From: PMNU01 sp035480575
GTDB taxonomy: Bacteria; Patescibacteriota; Saccharimonadia; Saccharimonadales; UBA4665
DNA: 44,000 nt
Direction: 5' to 3'
NCBI GenBank assembly: GCA_035480575.1
Contig: DATIHR010000008.1
Span: 1 to 44,000, forward strand
Of this stretch, positions 34,456 through 42,736 are shown piece after piece; the first letter of the stretch is position 1; every line of letters begins with the position of its first letter. The translations under genes were made by a program, and so were the position numbers. Below the pieces are notes generated by a model. That model was not told where the DNA came from. It searched no databases and was given only the letters and a program-made list of their open reading frames with translations.

Positions 34456-34869
34456 ATGCCAACAATTAACCAGCTTGTTCGCAAGCCGCGCGCAAAGGTG
34501 ACCACCAAAAGCAAGTCGCCGGCTATGCTACGCGTTACCAACAACCTTAAAACTCGTAGCTACGAAAAAGCCGCACCGCTTAAGCGTGGCGTTTGCGTTA
34601 AGGTAACTACCAAAACCCCTAAAAAGCCAAACTCGGCCTTACGTAAGGTTGCTCGTGTGCGCCTTAGTAACGGCTACGAAGTATGGGCCTACATTGGCGG
34701 CGAAGGCCACAACCTGCAAGAGCACGCCGTCGTACTCGTACGCGGTGGCCGCGTTAAGGACCTTCCGGGTGTTCGCTACCACATCGTACGCGGCGCCCTT
34801 GACCTCCAGGGTGTTAACAACCGCAAGAAGGGCCGTAGCAAGTACGGTGCCAAGAAGGAGAGCAAGTAA
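34456..34869 (+). CDS. rpsL: Ribosomal protein S12
   Basis: 137 residues. The invariant decoding-centre segments TPKKPNSALRKVARV and VRGGRVKDLPGVRYHIVRG are present, including the lysines linked to streptomycin response in other bacteria. Ribosome-binding site AAGGAG. Its stop overlaps the rpsG start as TAATG, so the two are translationally coupled, the ancestral str-operon order. Confidence 0.98.
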   Translation: MPTINQLVRKPRAKVTTKSKSPAMLRVTNNLKTRSYEKAAPLKRGVCVKVTTKTPKKPNSALRKVARVRLSNGYEVWAYIGGEGHNLQEHAVVLVRGGRVKDLPGVRYHIVRGALDLQGVNNRKKGRSKYGAKKESK

Positions 34870-35348
34870 TGCCACGCCACAAGACTAAGGCACTCGTTCG
34901 CGATGTCGACCCCGACCGTTTATACAACAACATCCGTGTAACCCGCATTATCAACCGTGTTATGCGCGACGGTAAGAAGCAAATAGCCGAACGCCTCGTA
35001 TACTCGGGCATGGAAAAAGCTGCCAACAAACTAAAGGTAGAAAACCCTCTCGAAGTGTTCGAGCAAGCACTCGACAACGTCAAGCCACACATGGAGACTC
35101 GCTCTCGCCGTGTCGGTGGTGCTAACTACCAAATTCCGTTCGAAGTAAAAGGCCAACGCCAGCAGCACCTAACCACCATGTGGTTCGTACAAGCTGCTCG
35201 CAGCCGTAAAGGTATGAGCATGGCTGACCGCATTGCCGCCGAGCTTGTAGAAGCCTACAACAACCAAGGCGCCGCGGTTAAGAAAAAAGAAGACACCCAC
35301 AAAATGGCCGAGGCCAACCGCGCCTTTGCTCACTTCGCTAGGGGCTAG
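34869..35348 (+). CDS. rpsG: Ribosomal protein S7
   Basis: 159 residues; PRHKTKALVRDVDPDRLYNN at the start and GGANYQIPFEVKGQRQQHLT in the conserved core. It nucleates assembly of the 30S head and in many bacteria represses the str operon by binding its mRNA. It follows rpsL with a one-base overlap and precedes an unknown gene by 3 bp rather than fusA. Confidence 0.98.
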   Translation: MPRHKTKALVRDVDPDRLYNNIRVTRIINRVMRDGKKQIAERLVYSGMEKAANKLKVENPLEVFEQALDNVKPHMETRSRRVGGANYQIPFEVKGQRQQHLTTMWFVQAARSRKGMSMADRIAAELVEAYNNQGAAVKKKEDTHKMAEANRAFAHFARG

Positions 35349-35351
35349 GTC

Positions 35352-36119
35352 GTGCTTGCCTCAGCGTATGGTCCGCGCGAGCGGCTTAATACAGATTTCT
35401 CTGCTGCAACATTGGGGCTTGCCGCGCAGCATCCCGTTGGCGGAGTAGTTTGGTTAGGCGCTCGTATAGTCAGTCTGGTCGGGCAGGGAGAAATAACCGC
35501 CGCCGAGGCCGCGAATTTTGCGCCAACCAAAGATGAGCTAGAAAACCAGGTTGCCGTAACTGCCGCCGCGCACCGCCTTGCGCATGTTACAGGTGTACCG
35601 CGAGATACGCTCAAAGATGCCGTACCCTTTGCATTAGAAGGCCTCGTAATGGGGAGTGTCATCAGCGCAGGCGCGGAATTTAGCAAAGGCGCTCGCGGTA
35701 AAGTACTTTACGGCGTTAGCGTAGACGGCAAGCAAGTCCCTGTTATTGACATACCTACCGATGAACAGCGCGAACAATTTACTACATTGTTAAAGAGCCG
35801 TAGGGCAGTCTATTTTGGCAATGCTTTGGGCGCCATAACCGGCATACTTGCCAATCCGATGCATCCGGTCCAAGAACCGCTCAAGCACTATCACGAAGAA
35901 CTGACTATCGTTTCAGCCAACTACGCCGACAATCCGGCACGTATGGCAGAACTTGGCATAGTACGCGATAGGCTGAGTAGAGACCTACGACCACATCTGT
36001 TAAACGTCCTCCCTAGAGATACAGGTAAAGACGCTGGCCGCATATTAGTCGCCAATATAACACGCAGCAACCCGACCGGCGCTTTAATACGTAAATATCG
36101 CCGCACCCCACAGACGTAA
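35352..36119 (+). CDS. Unknown protein in the str cluster
   Basis: 255 residues, GTG start 3 bp after rpsG, so surely cotranscribed. Mostly helical; GGVVWLGARIVSLVGQGEI near the N-terminus and FGNALGAITGILANPM in the middle are hydrophobic but not clear membrane helices. No family is recognised. It lies where fusA would normally follow rpsG. Confidence 0.6.
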   Translation: MLASAYGPRERLNTDFSAATLGLAAQHPVGGVVWLGARIVSLVGQGEITAAEAANFAPTKDELENQVAVTAAAHRLAHVTGVPRDTLKDAVPFALEGLVMGSVISAGAEFSKGARGKVLYGVSVDGKQVPVIDIPTDEQREQFTTLLKSRRAVYFGNALGAITGILANPMHPVQEPLKHYHEELTIVSANYADNPARMAELGIVRDRLSRDLRPHLLNVLPRDTGKDAGRILVANITRSNPTGALIRKYRRTPQT

Positions 36120-36134
36120 ACCAGGAGATTACCT

Positions 36135-36500
36135 ATGGAACGCGAACAAGACGCGCATATAGATTTAAGCCAAGAGGCCCCTACCGGCCTATCAGAACAA
36201 AATGGAGCCTCAGAGCAACCTAGGATCGCTATAACCGAAGGTGAAGAAACCGGTACGCCGGGCGACCTAACCGTACGACAGTATGATGTAATCGTCGACA
36301 ACGCTTCTTACACCGGGGAGCGACATAACTACCACACCGAAACCAGCGGAGGTCGGCGAACTGTCGTGAGTCTACTTGGCGAAGGAACTGAGATACGCGG
36401 GATTTTTAAGGGCGACGTGCTCTCGGAACCTGTAGTACATGATGTATTGAAGACTTGGGCCATTGGCGCATATCTAGTGAATAAGGCTCGTCAGGGTTAA
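36135..36500 (+). CDS. Unknown 121-residue protein in the str cluster
   Basis: ATG behind AGGAG, 15 bp after the previous gene. The first 40 residues are acidic and disordered-looking; the remainder (QYDVIVDNASYTGERHNYHT...GIFKGDVLSEPVVHDVL) is a small alpha/beta domain with no recognised family. It is the last gene before the separate fusA promoter. Confidence 0.55.
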   Translation: MEREQDAHIDLSQEAPTGLSEQNGASEQPRIAITEGEETGTPGDLTVRQYDVIVDNASYTGERHNYHTETSGGRRTVVSLLGEGTEIRGIFKGDVLSEPVVHDVLKTWAIGAYLVNKARQG

Positions 36501-36528
36501 CTCCTCACTAGTGTTATCACACAAATTT

Positions 36529-36537
36529 TGATAAAAT
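36529..36537 (+). promoter_or_regulatory. fusA promoter (extended -10)
   Basis: TG at 36529-36530 and TAAAAT at 36532-36537 form an extended -10. A perfect 9-bp inverted repeat, CACACAAAT (36518-36526) and ATTTGTGTG (36554-36562), brackets it and could be an operator or a 5' hairpin. Confidence 0.55.
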
Positions 36538-36631
36538 AACCTAGAAGTGTTGTATTTGTGTGTCTAAATTCCGGAACCACCATGCAACGTTAGTAGTACA
36601 AGTTAAGAAAGGTAAAAGTTAAAAGAGCGCT

Positions 36632-38716
36632 ATGGCAGCCAAATATACAATTCAAGATCTACGTAACATCGGTATTATTGCTCACATCGATGCCGGCAAA
36701 ACCACCACAACCGAGGGCATTCTGTACCGCACCGGCCTTAAGCACAAGATTGGTGCCGTGCACGAAGGCGAAACCACGACCGACTGGATGGCCCAGGAAC
36801 GCGAGCGCGGCATTACCATTGTTTCCGCTGCCGTTACCTGCTACTGGAAGGGCAAGCAAATCAACATTATTGACACCCCAGGCCACATCGACTTTACCGT
36901 AGAAGTAGAGCGCAGTTTGCGTGTACTCGACGGTGCCGTTGTAGTATTCGACGGCAAAATGGGCGTCGAAAGCCAATCCGAAACCGTTTGGCGCCAGGCC
37001 GACAAGTACGGCGTGCCACGTATTTGCTTTATTAACAAGATCAACCAAACAGGTGGCGACTTCTACAAATCACTCGACACCATTCACGCCCGCCTAAGCA
37101 GGCGCGCTTTCCCAATCCACCTGCCGATTGGTTTCGAGCAAAGCATTAACGGCGTAGTCGACCTCGTTACCATGAAGGCCTACACCTACAAGGAGTTCAC
37201 CGACAAAAACCTGGTAGAGGGTGAGATTCCTGCCGACATGATGGACCAGGTCAAGAAGTACCGCAGCTTACTCATCGAGAACGCGGTTGCCGAAGACGAA
37301 GCCATGCTCGAAAAGTTCTTTGAAGTTGGCGAAGAGGGCCTTACCGAAGACGAGATCAAGCACGCTATCCGTACTGCAGTCCTTAGTGGCAAATTCTTTG
37401 CCGTTACCGGCGGCGATGGCCGTGGGGTTATCGTCGAGAAAGTGTTGGACCTTGTCGTAGACCTATTACCCGCACCAACCGACCGCCCAACCACCTGGGG
37501 CACGCACCCTAAAACCGGCGAAGAAATCGAGCGCAAGCACACCGACAGCGACCCGTTTGCTGCACTAGCCTTCAAAATTACGACCGACCCATTCGTGGGC
37601 AAGCTAGCATACTTCCGTGTATACTCCGGCAAAATTACTGCAGGGTCGTACGTACTTAACAGCTCTACCGGCGAAAAAGAACGCGTTGGCCGTATCGTCC
37701 GCCTGCAAGCAGACAAGCGCGAAGACGTAACCGAAGTAACCGCCGGCGATATTGCCGCTATTGTTGGCCTTAAGGGTACAACGACCGGCAACACACTGTG
37801 TGACGTCACTAACCCAATTGTGCTTGAAAGCATCACATTCCCAGAACCTCCTGTTAGCATTGCTATCGAACCCAAGACCAAAAGCGACCAAGAAAAAATG
37901 AGCCTAGCGCTCCAGCGCCTGGCAGAAGAAGACCCAACCTTCCGTATTAAGGTAGACGACGAAACCGGCCAAACCATTATTAGCGGTATGGGCGAACTAC
38001 ACCTAGAAATCATCGTCGACCGCATGAAGCGCGAGTTTACTGTAGAAGCCAACGTTGGCCAGCCGCAAGTAGCATACCGCGAAACCGTCCGCAAAGATGG
38101 TGTCGAGGCTCAGGGCAAGTTTGTACGCCAATCTGGTGGCCGCGGTCAGTATGGCGACGTTTGGCTCCGCATTAGCCAAAACGAATCGGGCAAGGGCTTC
38201 GAATTTATCAACGCCATCAAGGGCGGCGTCGTTCCCGGTGAATACATCAAACCCGTCGAACAAGGTATTAAAGAGGCTATGGCCAACGGCGTTCTTGCTG
38301 GCTATCCAGTAGTTGACGTCAAGGTAGAACTCTACGACGGCAGCTACCACGAAGTAGACTCCAACGAAATGGCGTTCAAAATCGCTGGTTCTATGGGCTT
38401 CCAAGAAGCGTTCAAGAAAGCAAACCCTGTTCTTATGGAACCGGTCATGAAGATTGTTGTTGTCACCCCGGAAGAATTCATGGGTGACGTCATCGGCGAT
38501 CTTAACAGCAAGCGCGGCCGTATCGAAAAAATGGAAGACCTCAGCCTTGGCATTAAAGAGATTACCGCTTTCGTGCCTTTAGGCGAAATGTTTGGCTACA
38601 CCACCAACCTGCGCAGCACCACCCAAGGCCGCGCCAGCAGCAGCATGGAGCTCGACCACTACGAAGACGTCCCAACAAACGTAGCTACCGCCATCATCGC
38701 CAAAAACGCCAAATAG
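36632..38716 (+). CDS. fusA: Elongation factor G with unusual G4 and G5 motifs
   Basis: 694 residues, the normal length, domains I-V. G1 AHIDAGKTTTTE, G2 GITIVSAAV and G3 DTPGHIDF are standard. G4 reads N135-K-I-N138 where NKxD is expected, and the G5 region reads AVTGGDGRG where GSAFKNKG is usual. Domain IV (SGGRGQYGDVWL, VVPGEYI) is normal. Known role: GTP-driven translocation and, with RRF, ribosome recycling. Changes in both base-recognition motifs, in an otherwise conserved protein, hint at altered or relaxed nucleotide specificity. It has its own promoter. Confidence 0.97.
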   Translation: MAAKYTIQDLRNIGIIAHIDAGKTTTTEGILYRTGLKHKIGAVHEGETTTDWMAQERERGITIVSAAVTCYWKGKQINIIDTPGHIDFTVEVERSLRVLDGAVVVFDGKMGVESQSETVWRQADKYGVPRICFINKINQTGGDFYKSLDTIHARLSRRAFPIHLPIGFEQSINGVVDLVTMKAYTYKEFTDKNLVEGEIPADMMDQVKKYRSLLIENAVAEDEAMLEKFFEVGEEGLTEDEIKHAIRTAVLSGKFFAVTGGDGRGVIVEKVLDLVVDLLPAPTDRPTTWGTHPKTGEEIERKHTDSDPFAALAFKITTDPFVGKLAYFRVYSGKITAGSYVLNSSTGEKERVGRIVRLQADKREDVTEVTAGDIAAIVGLKGTTTGNTLCDVTNPIVLESITFPEPPVSIAIEPKTKSDQEKMSLALQRLAEEDPTFRIKVDDETGQTIISGMGELHLEIIVDRMKREFTVEANVGQPQVAYRETVRKDGVEAQGKFVRQSGGRGQYGDVWLRISQNESGKGFEFINAIKGGVVPGEYIKPVEQGIKEAMANGVLAGYPVVDVKVELYDGSYHEVDSNEMAFKIAGSMGFQEAFKKANPVLMEPVMKIVVVTPEEFMGDVIGDLNSKRGRIEKMEDLSLGIKEITAFVPLGEMFGYTTNLRSTTQGRASSSMELDHYEDVPTNVATAIIAKNAK

Positions 38717-38724
38717 TACGCCGT

Positions 38725-39957
38725 CTAGGTAGTACGCCGTCCGGATATAACATTCAACGACGCACGATACGCCCGTACGCTCCGTGGCTTAAATATCTTT
38801 GGAGTATTCGGGTGTTGCACGCGGGCGTGCTTGTCTGTTAATTGACGATCAGAGAGTAGTGCAAAGTTTTGTTGCGCTGCTGCTAATTGCTCGCGTCGTT
38901 CTTGTTCTGCTGCCTGTGCAAATTCTACCAACTCATCAGCACCAGGATTGGTGCCAGTTGTTATAGCAATCCGTACCCGACGTTTACCGTTACCCTGAGC
39001 CACGGGGTTACGTTCGGCGAGCTGCGTGACAGTGGCCATAGCCAGGGCACCAGCCGATTCAGGCGTTTCGTGATACCGCGACAAACGTTTCATGGCACGA
39101 CCGACTTCGCCCGGTGTTACCGATACAGCACCGACGGCAAATTGCCTATCGGTCAATACCGTGGTTGCTAGTGTACCCGGGGTGTACACAGCGGCGCCCC
39201 GACAGGCATAGCTAAAATCGCCTGCCGGCAACTCGGCTACCCTGCGTATGCGCCGCGCCAAATTATCACCACCCTGCAGTTGTGACACAACAGTCCGCAC
39301 CGTAGGATACAAAGCCGCAAGGCCAACAACACTGCCAGCCGCAAGGCCCCCACCGCCGCCGGGCACCACAACGGTAATTTCTGTATTAGGGTCGGCTGGG
39401 TCAACGCCAAAGGCAGCGAGTTGTGCTACCGCTTCTAGTGCTGCCGTGCCATTGCCAGCCACAACAGCAGGGTGGTCATATGGGTGCACAAACAGCATGC
39501 CGTTATCACGAGCGTAATTCTCGGCTGCTGCAGTCGCCTGCGCGAGGCTAGACGCCGTCTTAACGCTCACGCCCACAGCTTCAACCCCGGCAATCTTCTC
39601 CGGTACGGTACCTTCGGGACAAAAGCCAACTACTTCGTCTACACCCAAGTGTCTTGCTGCAAGTGCAACTCCCTTAATGTGGTTACCAGTACTGGCTGCC
39701 ACAACACCATTAAACGATTCGCCATTCTCTCGTGCGGCCAGCATACAGTTATACGCACCGCGCACTTTATAGGCACGCCCTTGCTGGGCACCCTCGTTCT
39801 TTACGAATATTTCGTAACCTGGCAAAAGCGGCGAGGATGCAGGTAAAAGTGGCGATACCTGCACTAGTTCATTAAATACTTCCTGTCTATCTGCAAGCGC
39901 TCGCATTTCCTGCCAGATTACCGCTGCTGACGGATTATTTTGTACTGCTTCTATCAT
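38725..39957 (-). CDS. PLP-dependent threonine/serine dehydratase-like enzyme
   Basis: 410 residues, fold-type II PLP enzyme. Catalytic Lys64 lies in GRAYKVRGAYN, the substrate loop is AASTGNH and the phosphate-binding loop PGGGGGLAAG. This matches the catalytic domain of threonine dehydratase, which makes 2-oxobutanoate and ammonia. The last 70 residues are a charged tail, not a normal ACT regulatory domain. It converges on fusA 8 bp away with no terminator between. A terminator-like hairpin lies just upstream on its own strand. Exact substrate (Thr, Ser or other) is unproven. Confidence 0.8.
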   Translation of the reverse strand: MIEAVQNNPSAAVIWQEMRALADRQEVFNELVQVSPLLPASSPLLPGYEIFVKNEGAQQGRAYKVRGAYNCMLAARENGESFNGVVAASTGNHIKGVALAARHLGVDEVVGFCPEGTVPEKIAGVEAVGVSVKTASSLAQATAAAENYARDNGMLFVHPYDHPAVVAGNGTAALEAVAQLAAFGVDPADPNTEITVVVPGGGGGLAAGSVVGLAALYPTVRTVVSQLQGGDNLARRIRRVAELPAGDFSYACRGAAVYTPGTLATTVLTDRQFAVGAVSVTPGEVGRAMKRLSRYHETPESAGALAMATVTQLAERNPVAQGNGKRRVRIAITTGTNPGADELVEFAQAAEQERREQLAAAQQNFALLSDRQLTDKHARVQHPNTPKIFKPRSVRAYRASLNVISGRRTT

Positions 39958-39982
39958 ATCCTTGTACTACTTTCCTTAAAAA

Positions 39983-40007
39983 AATCCCCCAGGTCTCCTG
40001 GGGGATT
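39983..40007 (-). terminator. Minus-strand intrinsic terminator ahead of the dehydratase gene
   Basis: An 11-bp perfect stem (39983-39993 with 39997-40007), a 3-nt loop and, reading the minus strand, a run of seven T. It sits 26 bp before the start codon of the dehydratase gene, with no minus-strand gene further upstream, so it may act as an attenuator or block stray transcription. Confidence 0.7.
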
Positions 40008-40148
40008 GATAGCTCTTTTATAATTATATTTTACGCATGCGCCATCAATACTCCCCGGCGGGAAATAATAATCGCAATAATAAGTTTGCCTACACGCACC
40101 ATACACCAAGTATTGCACCACAATTTTAAAAACGCAAACTGCCTCCTA

Positions 40149-40177
40149 TTTACACCGTTAACACTTTCGGGTACAAT
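40149..40177 (+). promoter_or_regulatory. tuf promoter
   Basis: TTTACA (40149-40154), a 17-nt spacer and TACAAT (40172-40177). The leader holds the inverted repeat TGTGA...TCACA at about 40192-40212. The rest of 40008-40148 is AT-rich with no gene. Confidence 0.7.
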
Positions 40178-40246
40178 AGGCAGGTCAATCGTGTGAGGTT
40201 AACGTTATCACATGATACTAAACAGTAATTAATAGGAGTCATATTA

Positions 40247-41431
40247 ATGGCAGATCAATTCGACCGTAGCAAGCCGCACGTTAACGTAGGCACCATGGGC
40301 CACGTTGACCACGGCAAGACTACCCTGACCGCTGCAATTACCCACGTACTTGCAAAGCGTCTTCCCAGCAAAGTTAACGTAGCTAAAAACTACGACGACA
40401 TCGACAACGCACCAGAGGAAAAAGCACGTGGTATAACCATCGCTACTTCCCACCAAGAGTACGAGTCCGAGAAGCGCCACTACGCGCACGTCGACATGCC
40501 AGGACATGCCGACTATGTTAAGAACATGATTACCGGTGCCGCTCAGGTAGACGGTGCCATCCTGGTTGTATCTGCAGCCGACGGCCCAATGCCACAGACC
40601 CGCGAGCACGTACTACTTGCCAAGCAAGTGGGCGTACCGTACATCTTGGTATTCCTGAACAAGATGGATCTTGCAGATCCAGAGCTTGTGGACCTCGTCG
40701 AGGAAGAAGTTCGCGAACTACTCGAAAAGAACGGCTTCGACAAGAACTGCCCAATCATCCGCGGTTCTGCAACCAAGGCACTCGAAGGCGACAGCGCCAA
40801 CGAAGACGCTATTATGGAACTGGTCAAAGCATTGGACGACTCTGTCCCAGAGCCAAAGCGCGACCTAGACAAGACCTTCCTAATGCCTATCGAAGACGTC
40901 TTTAGCATTAAGGGTCGTGGCACTGTAGCCACTGGCCGTATCGAGCAAGGCGTTATTAAGGTAAACGAAGAAGTTGAAATTGTCGGCCTTAAGGACACTC
41001 GCAAGAGCGTCGTAACTGGTGTTGAAATGTTCAAGAAGAACCTGGACCAAGGCCAGGCCGGCGACAACGTAGGCATCCTGTTACGTGGCGTTGAACGCGA
41101 CGACATCGAGCGCGGCCAAGTTTTGGCTAAGCCAGGTACCGTCAACCCGCACACCGAATTTGATTCCGAGGTGTACATTCTAACCAAGGAAGAAGGCGGC
41201 CGCCACACTCCATTCTTTAAGGGCTACAAGCCACAGTTCTACTTCCGCACAACGGACGTAACCGGCGAAGTTGAACTGCCAGCCGACAAAGAAATGGTTA
41301 TGCCAGGCGACACCATTACCTTCAAGGTTAAGTTGCTACAACCCATCGCTATGGACCAAGGTCTCCGCTTCGCTATCCGCGAAGGTGGCCGCACCGTAGG
41401 CGCCGGCGTTGTAACCAAGGTCATTAAGTAG
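40247..41431 (+). CDS. tuf: Elongation factor Tu
   Basis: 394 residues. G1 GHVDHGKT, G3 DMPGHAD, G4 NKMD and G5 GSATKALEG are all standard, in contrast to EF-G here. Known role: delivers aminoacyl-tRNA to the ribosome with GTP. AGGAG precedes the ATG. It is a single gene bounded by its own promoter and a strong terminator, set apart from fusA by the inverted dehydratase gene. Confidence 0.98.
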   Translation: MADQFDRSKPHVNVGTMGHVDHGKTTLTAAITHVLAKRLPSKVNVAKNYDDIDNAPEEKARGITIATSHQEYESEKRHYAHVDMPGHADYVKNMITGAAQVDGAILVVSAADGPMPQTREHVLLAKQVGVPYILVFLNKMDLADPELVDLVEEEVRELLEKNGFDKNCPIIRGSATKALEGDSANEDAIMELVKALDDSVPEPKRDLDKTFLMPIEDVFSIKGRGTVATGRIEQGVIKVNEEVEIVGLKDTRKSVVTGVEMFKKNLDQGQAGDNVGILLRGVERDDIERGQVLAKPGTVNPHTEFDSEVYILTKEEGGRHTPFFKGYKPQFYFRTTDVTGEVELPADKEMVMPGDTITFKVKLLQPIAMDQGLRFAIREGGRTVGAGVVTKVIK

Positions 41432-41446
41432 TCGACCTAGCCTCTT

Positions 41447-41478
41447 TAAAACACCCCGGCAATCGCCGGGGTGTTTTA
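41447..41478 (+). terminator. tuf terminator
   Basis: A 14-bp perfect stem (41447-41460 with 41465-41478), loop AATC and a T-rich tail. Confidence 0.9.
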
Positions 41479-41493
41479 TGTGCAAGTATATCC

Positions 41494-41522
41494 TTGTCAG
41501 ATAACTCAACAAAGTTTATAAT
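41494..41522 (+). promoter_or_regulatory. rpsJ promoter
   Basis: TTGTCA (41494-41499), a 17-nt spacer and consensus TATAAT (41517-41522), giving a leader of about 80 nt. Confidence 0.75.
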
Positions 41523-41610
41523 AGTGTTCATCATCAACATTATGCCGAGAACTTGGCGGTAGCCACTCCCGTCCAAGATTGCGGCATTGCACATAGAAGG
41601 ATTACACCCC

Positions 41611-41940
41611 ATGGCTGTAGAACCTAAAAAAGACCAGAAGCAACGTATTCGTATTCGCCTAAAGGCATACGACCACAAGGTAATCGACCAAGCTGCAAAG
41701 CAAATTGTCGACACCGCACTACGCACCGGCGCTACCATTGCCGGCCCCATTCCACTGCCTACCGACCGCAGTACCTTTACGGTCATTAAAAGCCCCCACG
41801 TATACAAAAAAGGCCGCGAGCAGTTCGAAATGCGCGTCCACAAACGCCTCATCGACGTTACCGAGCCAACGCCCAAAACGATAGACTCACTTATGAACCT
41901 ATCGCTTCCAGCCGGCTGCGACGTTGAAATCAAAATGTAA
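41611..41940 (+). CDS. rpsJ: Ribosomal protein S10
   Basis: 109 residues; QRIRIRLKAYDHKVIDQAA and GPIPLPTDRSTFTVIKSPH are diagnostic. ATG at 41611 follows GAAGGA. S10 belongs to the 30S head and, as NusE, to antitermination complexes. It normally leads the S10 operon; here it is alone, with its own promoter and terminator, keeping only the ancestral neighbour tuf. Confidence 0.97.
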   Translation: MAVEPKKDQKQRIRIRLKAYDHKVIDQAAKQIVDTALRTGATIAGPIPLPTDRSTFTVIKSPHVYKKGREQFEMRVHKRLIDVTEPTPKTIDSLMNLSLPAGCDVEIKM

Positions 41941-41959
41941 GCAGTAGCATGTGCGTACA

Positions 41960-41989
41960 CTAAAAGCGCCCGAAATAGGGCGCTTTTAG
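41960..41989 (+). terminator. rpsJ terminator
   Basis: A 12-bp perfect stem (41960-41971 with 41978-41989) around a 6-nt loop, with a short T-rich tail. Confidence 0.85.
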
Positions 41990-42080
41990 TTTGCACGTTG
42001 ACCTGGCTGCTAGATGGGAGTAGGGTACAGATATGATTGCTCAATACAACCAAAAGCAGCCCATTATTCTAGGCCATACG

Positions 42081-42163
42081 GGGGCTGTGCTTCACCATGG
42101 TTGAAGCCTGAGCGAACGCTTAGCACAGCCCCAAAATCAGGCTTCAACCGAAGCCTGATTTTT
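42081..42163 (+). promoter_or_regulatory. Attenuator-like leader RNA with competing folds
   Basis: GGGGCTGTGCT (42081-42091) pairs perfectly with AGCACAGCCCC (42122-42132). Its loop holds GGTTGAAGCCTGA (42099-42111), perfectly complementary over 13 nt to 42137-42149. That target is also the 5' arm of an intrinsic terminator (12-bp stem 42133-42144 with 42151-42162, T tail). The loop pairing and the terminator are therefore mutually exclusive, as in an antiterminator or pseudoknot switch. TTGACC (41998-42003) with a weak TAGGGT at 42021-42026 may be the promoter. It could also be a free small RNA. Confidence 0.6.
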
Positions 42164-42179
42164 AATTTGGAGGTACACC

Positions 42180-42431
42180 ATGAACACAGAAGAACCATTC
42201 GACGCATATCGAGTGCCGCGCCGCACTACATTCCCGGCGCCGTCGCTTTCCGAGGAGGGCGTCACCGCAGCGCTCCGTGACTATGTCGATAGTCAGAGGG
42301 AACCGGAACAAACGTTAGTCACGCAAGCTATCGAGAATCACGAGGCGCCCGTTGTGGTCGTACCAGACGCCGTAACGTCACGAGATGCAGCGCATTCGGC
42401 CGTAAACGCAGCACTAAATATACGAGGATAA
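42180..42431 (+). CDS. Unknown 83-residue protein behind the leader RNA
   Basis: ATG at 42180 behind TTGGAGG, 17 bp after the leader terminator, so expression would need readthrough. A soluble acidic protein (EEPFDAYRVPRRTTFPAP; AIENHEAPVVVVPDAV) with no known domain. Its stop abuts the stop of the convergent gene. Confidence 0.55.
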   Translation: MNTEEPFDAYRVPRRTTFPAPSLSEEGVTAALRDYVDSQREPEQTLVTQAIENHEAPVVVVPDAVTSRDAAHSAVNAALNIRG

Positions 42432-42644
42432 TTACAGCTGGCTAGCAGCCGATTGCAGGCGGACAAACATGTCATGTTCACGTTGCAACATATCTAGCTC
42501 CTGCCGGCTCATTAAGTACATACGCTCAGGCTCGGTCGAGGCGTTCATTAGGCGGTTTCGTACATTGTTTGCCGCTTGGCAGGCTGATTTCCAGGATTGT
42601 AATGCTATACGGTATGCCTCGCGTTGTTGGGTGTCTACACTCAT
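42432..42644 (-). CDS. Small coiled-coil protein
   Basis: 70 residues, almost entirely helical with charged heptads (EAYRIALQSWKSACQAANNV, ELDMLQREHDMFVRL). The start follows AAGGAG at good spacing and a TATTATA -10 lies further upstream on the minus strand. No family is recognised. Confidence 0.55.
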   Translation of the reverse strand: MSVDTQQREAYRIALQSWKSACQAANNVRNRLMNASTEPERMYLMSRQELDMLQREHDMFVRLQSAASQL

Positions 42645-42736
42645 AATTTTGTCTCCTTTCTTGCAAGGTTATAATAGCCGTAGCGCAGAACAACTGTCTG
42701 TGTAAAATACCACAGCAGTAGTGCTATCATGAGTAC

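Noticed and set aside
38714..38741. Direct repeat TAGTACGCCGTC twice after fusA
   Set aside because: Two 12-base copies only 16 bp apart with no further copies seen; most likely a local duplication.
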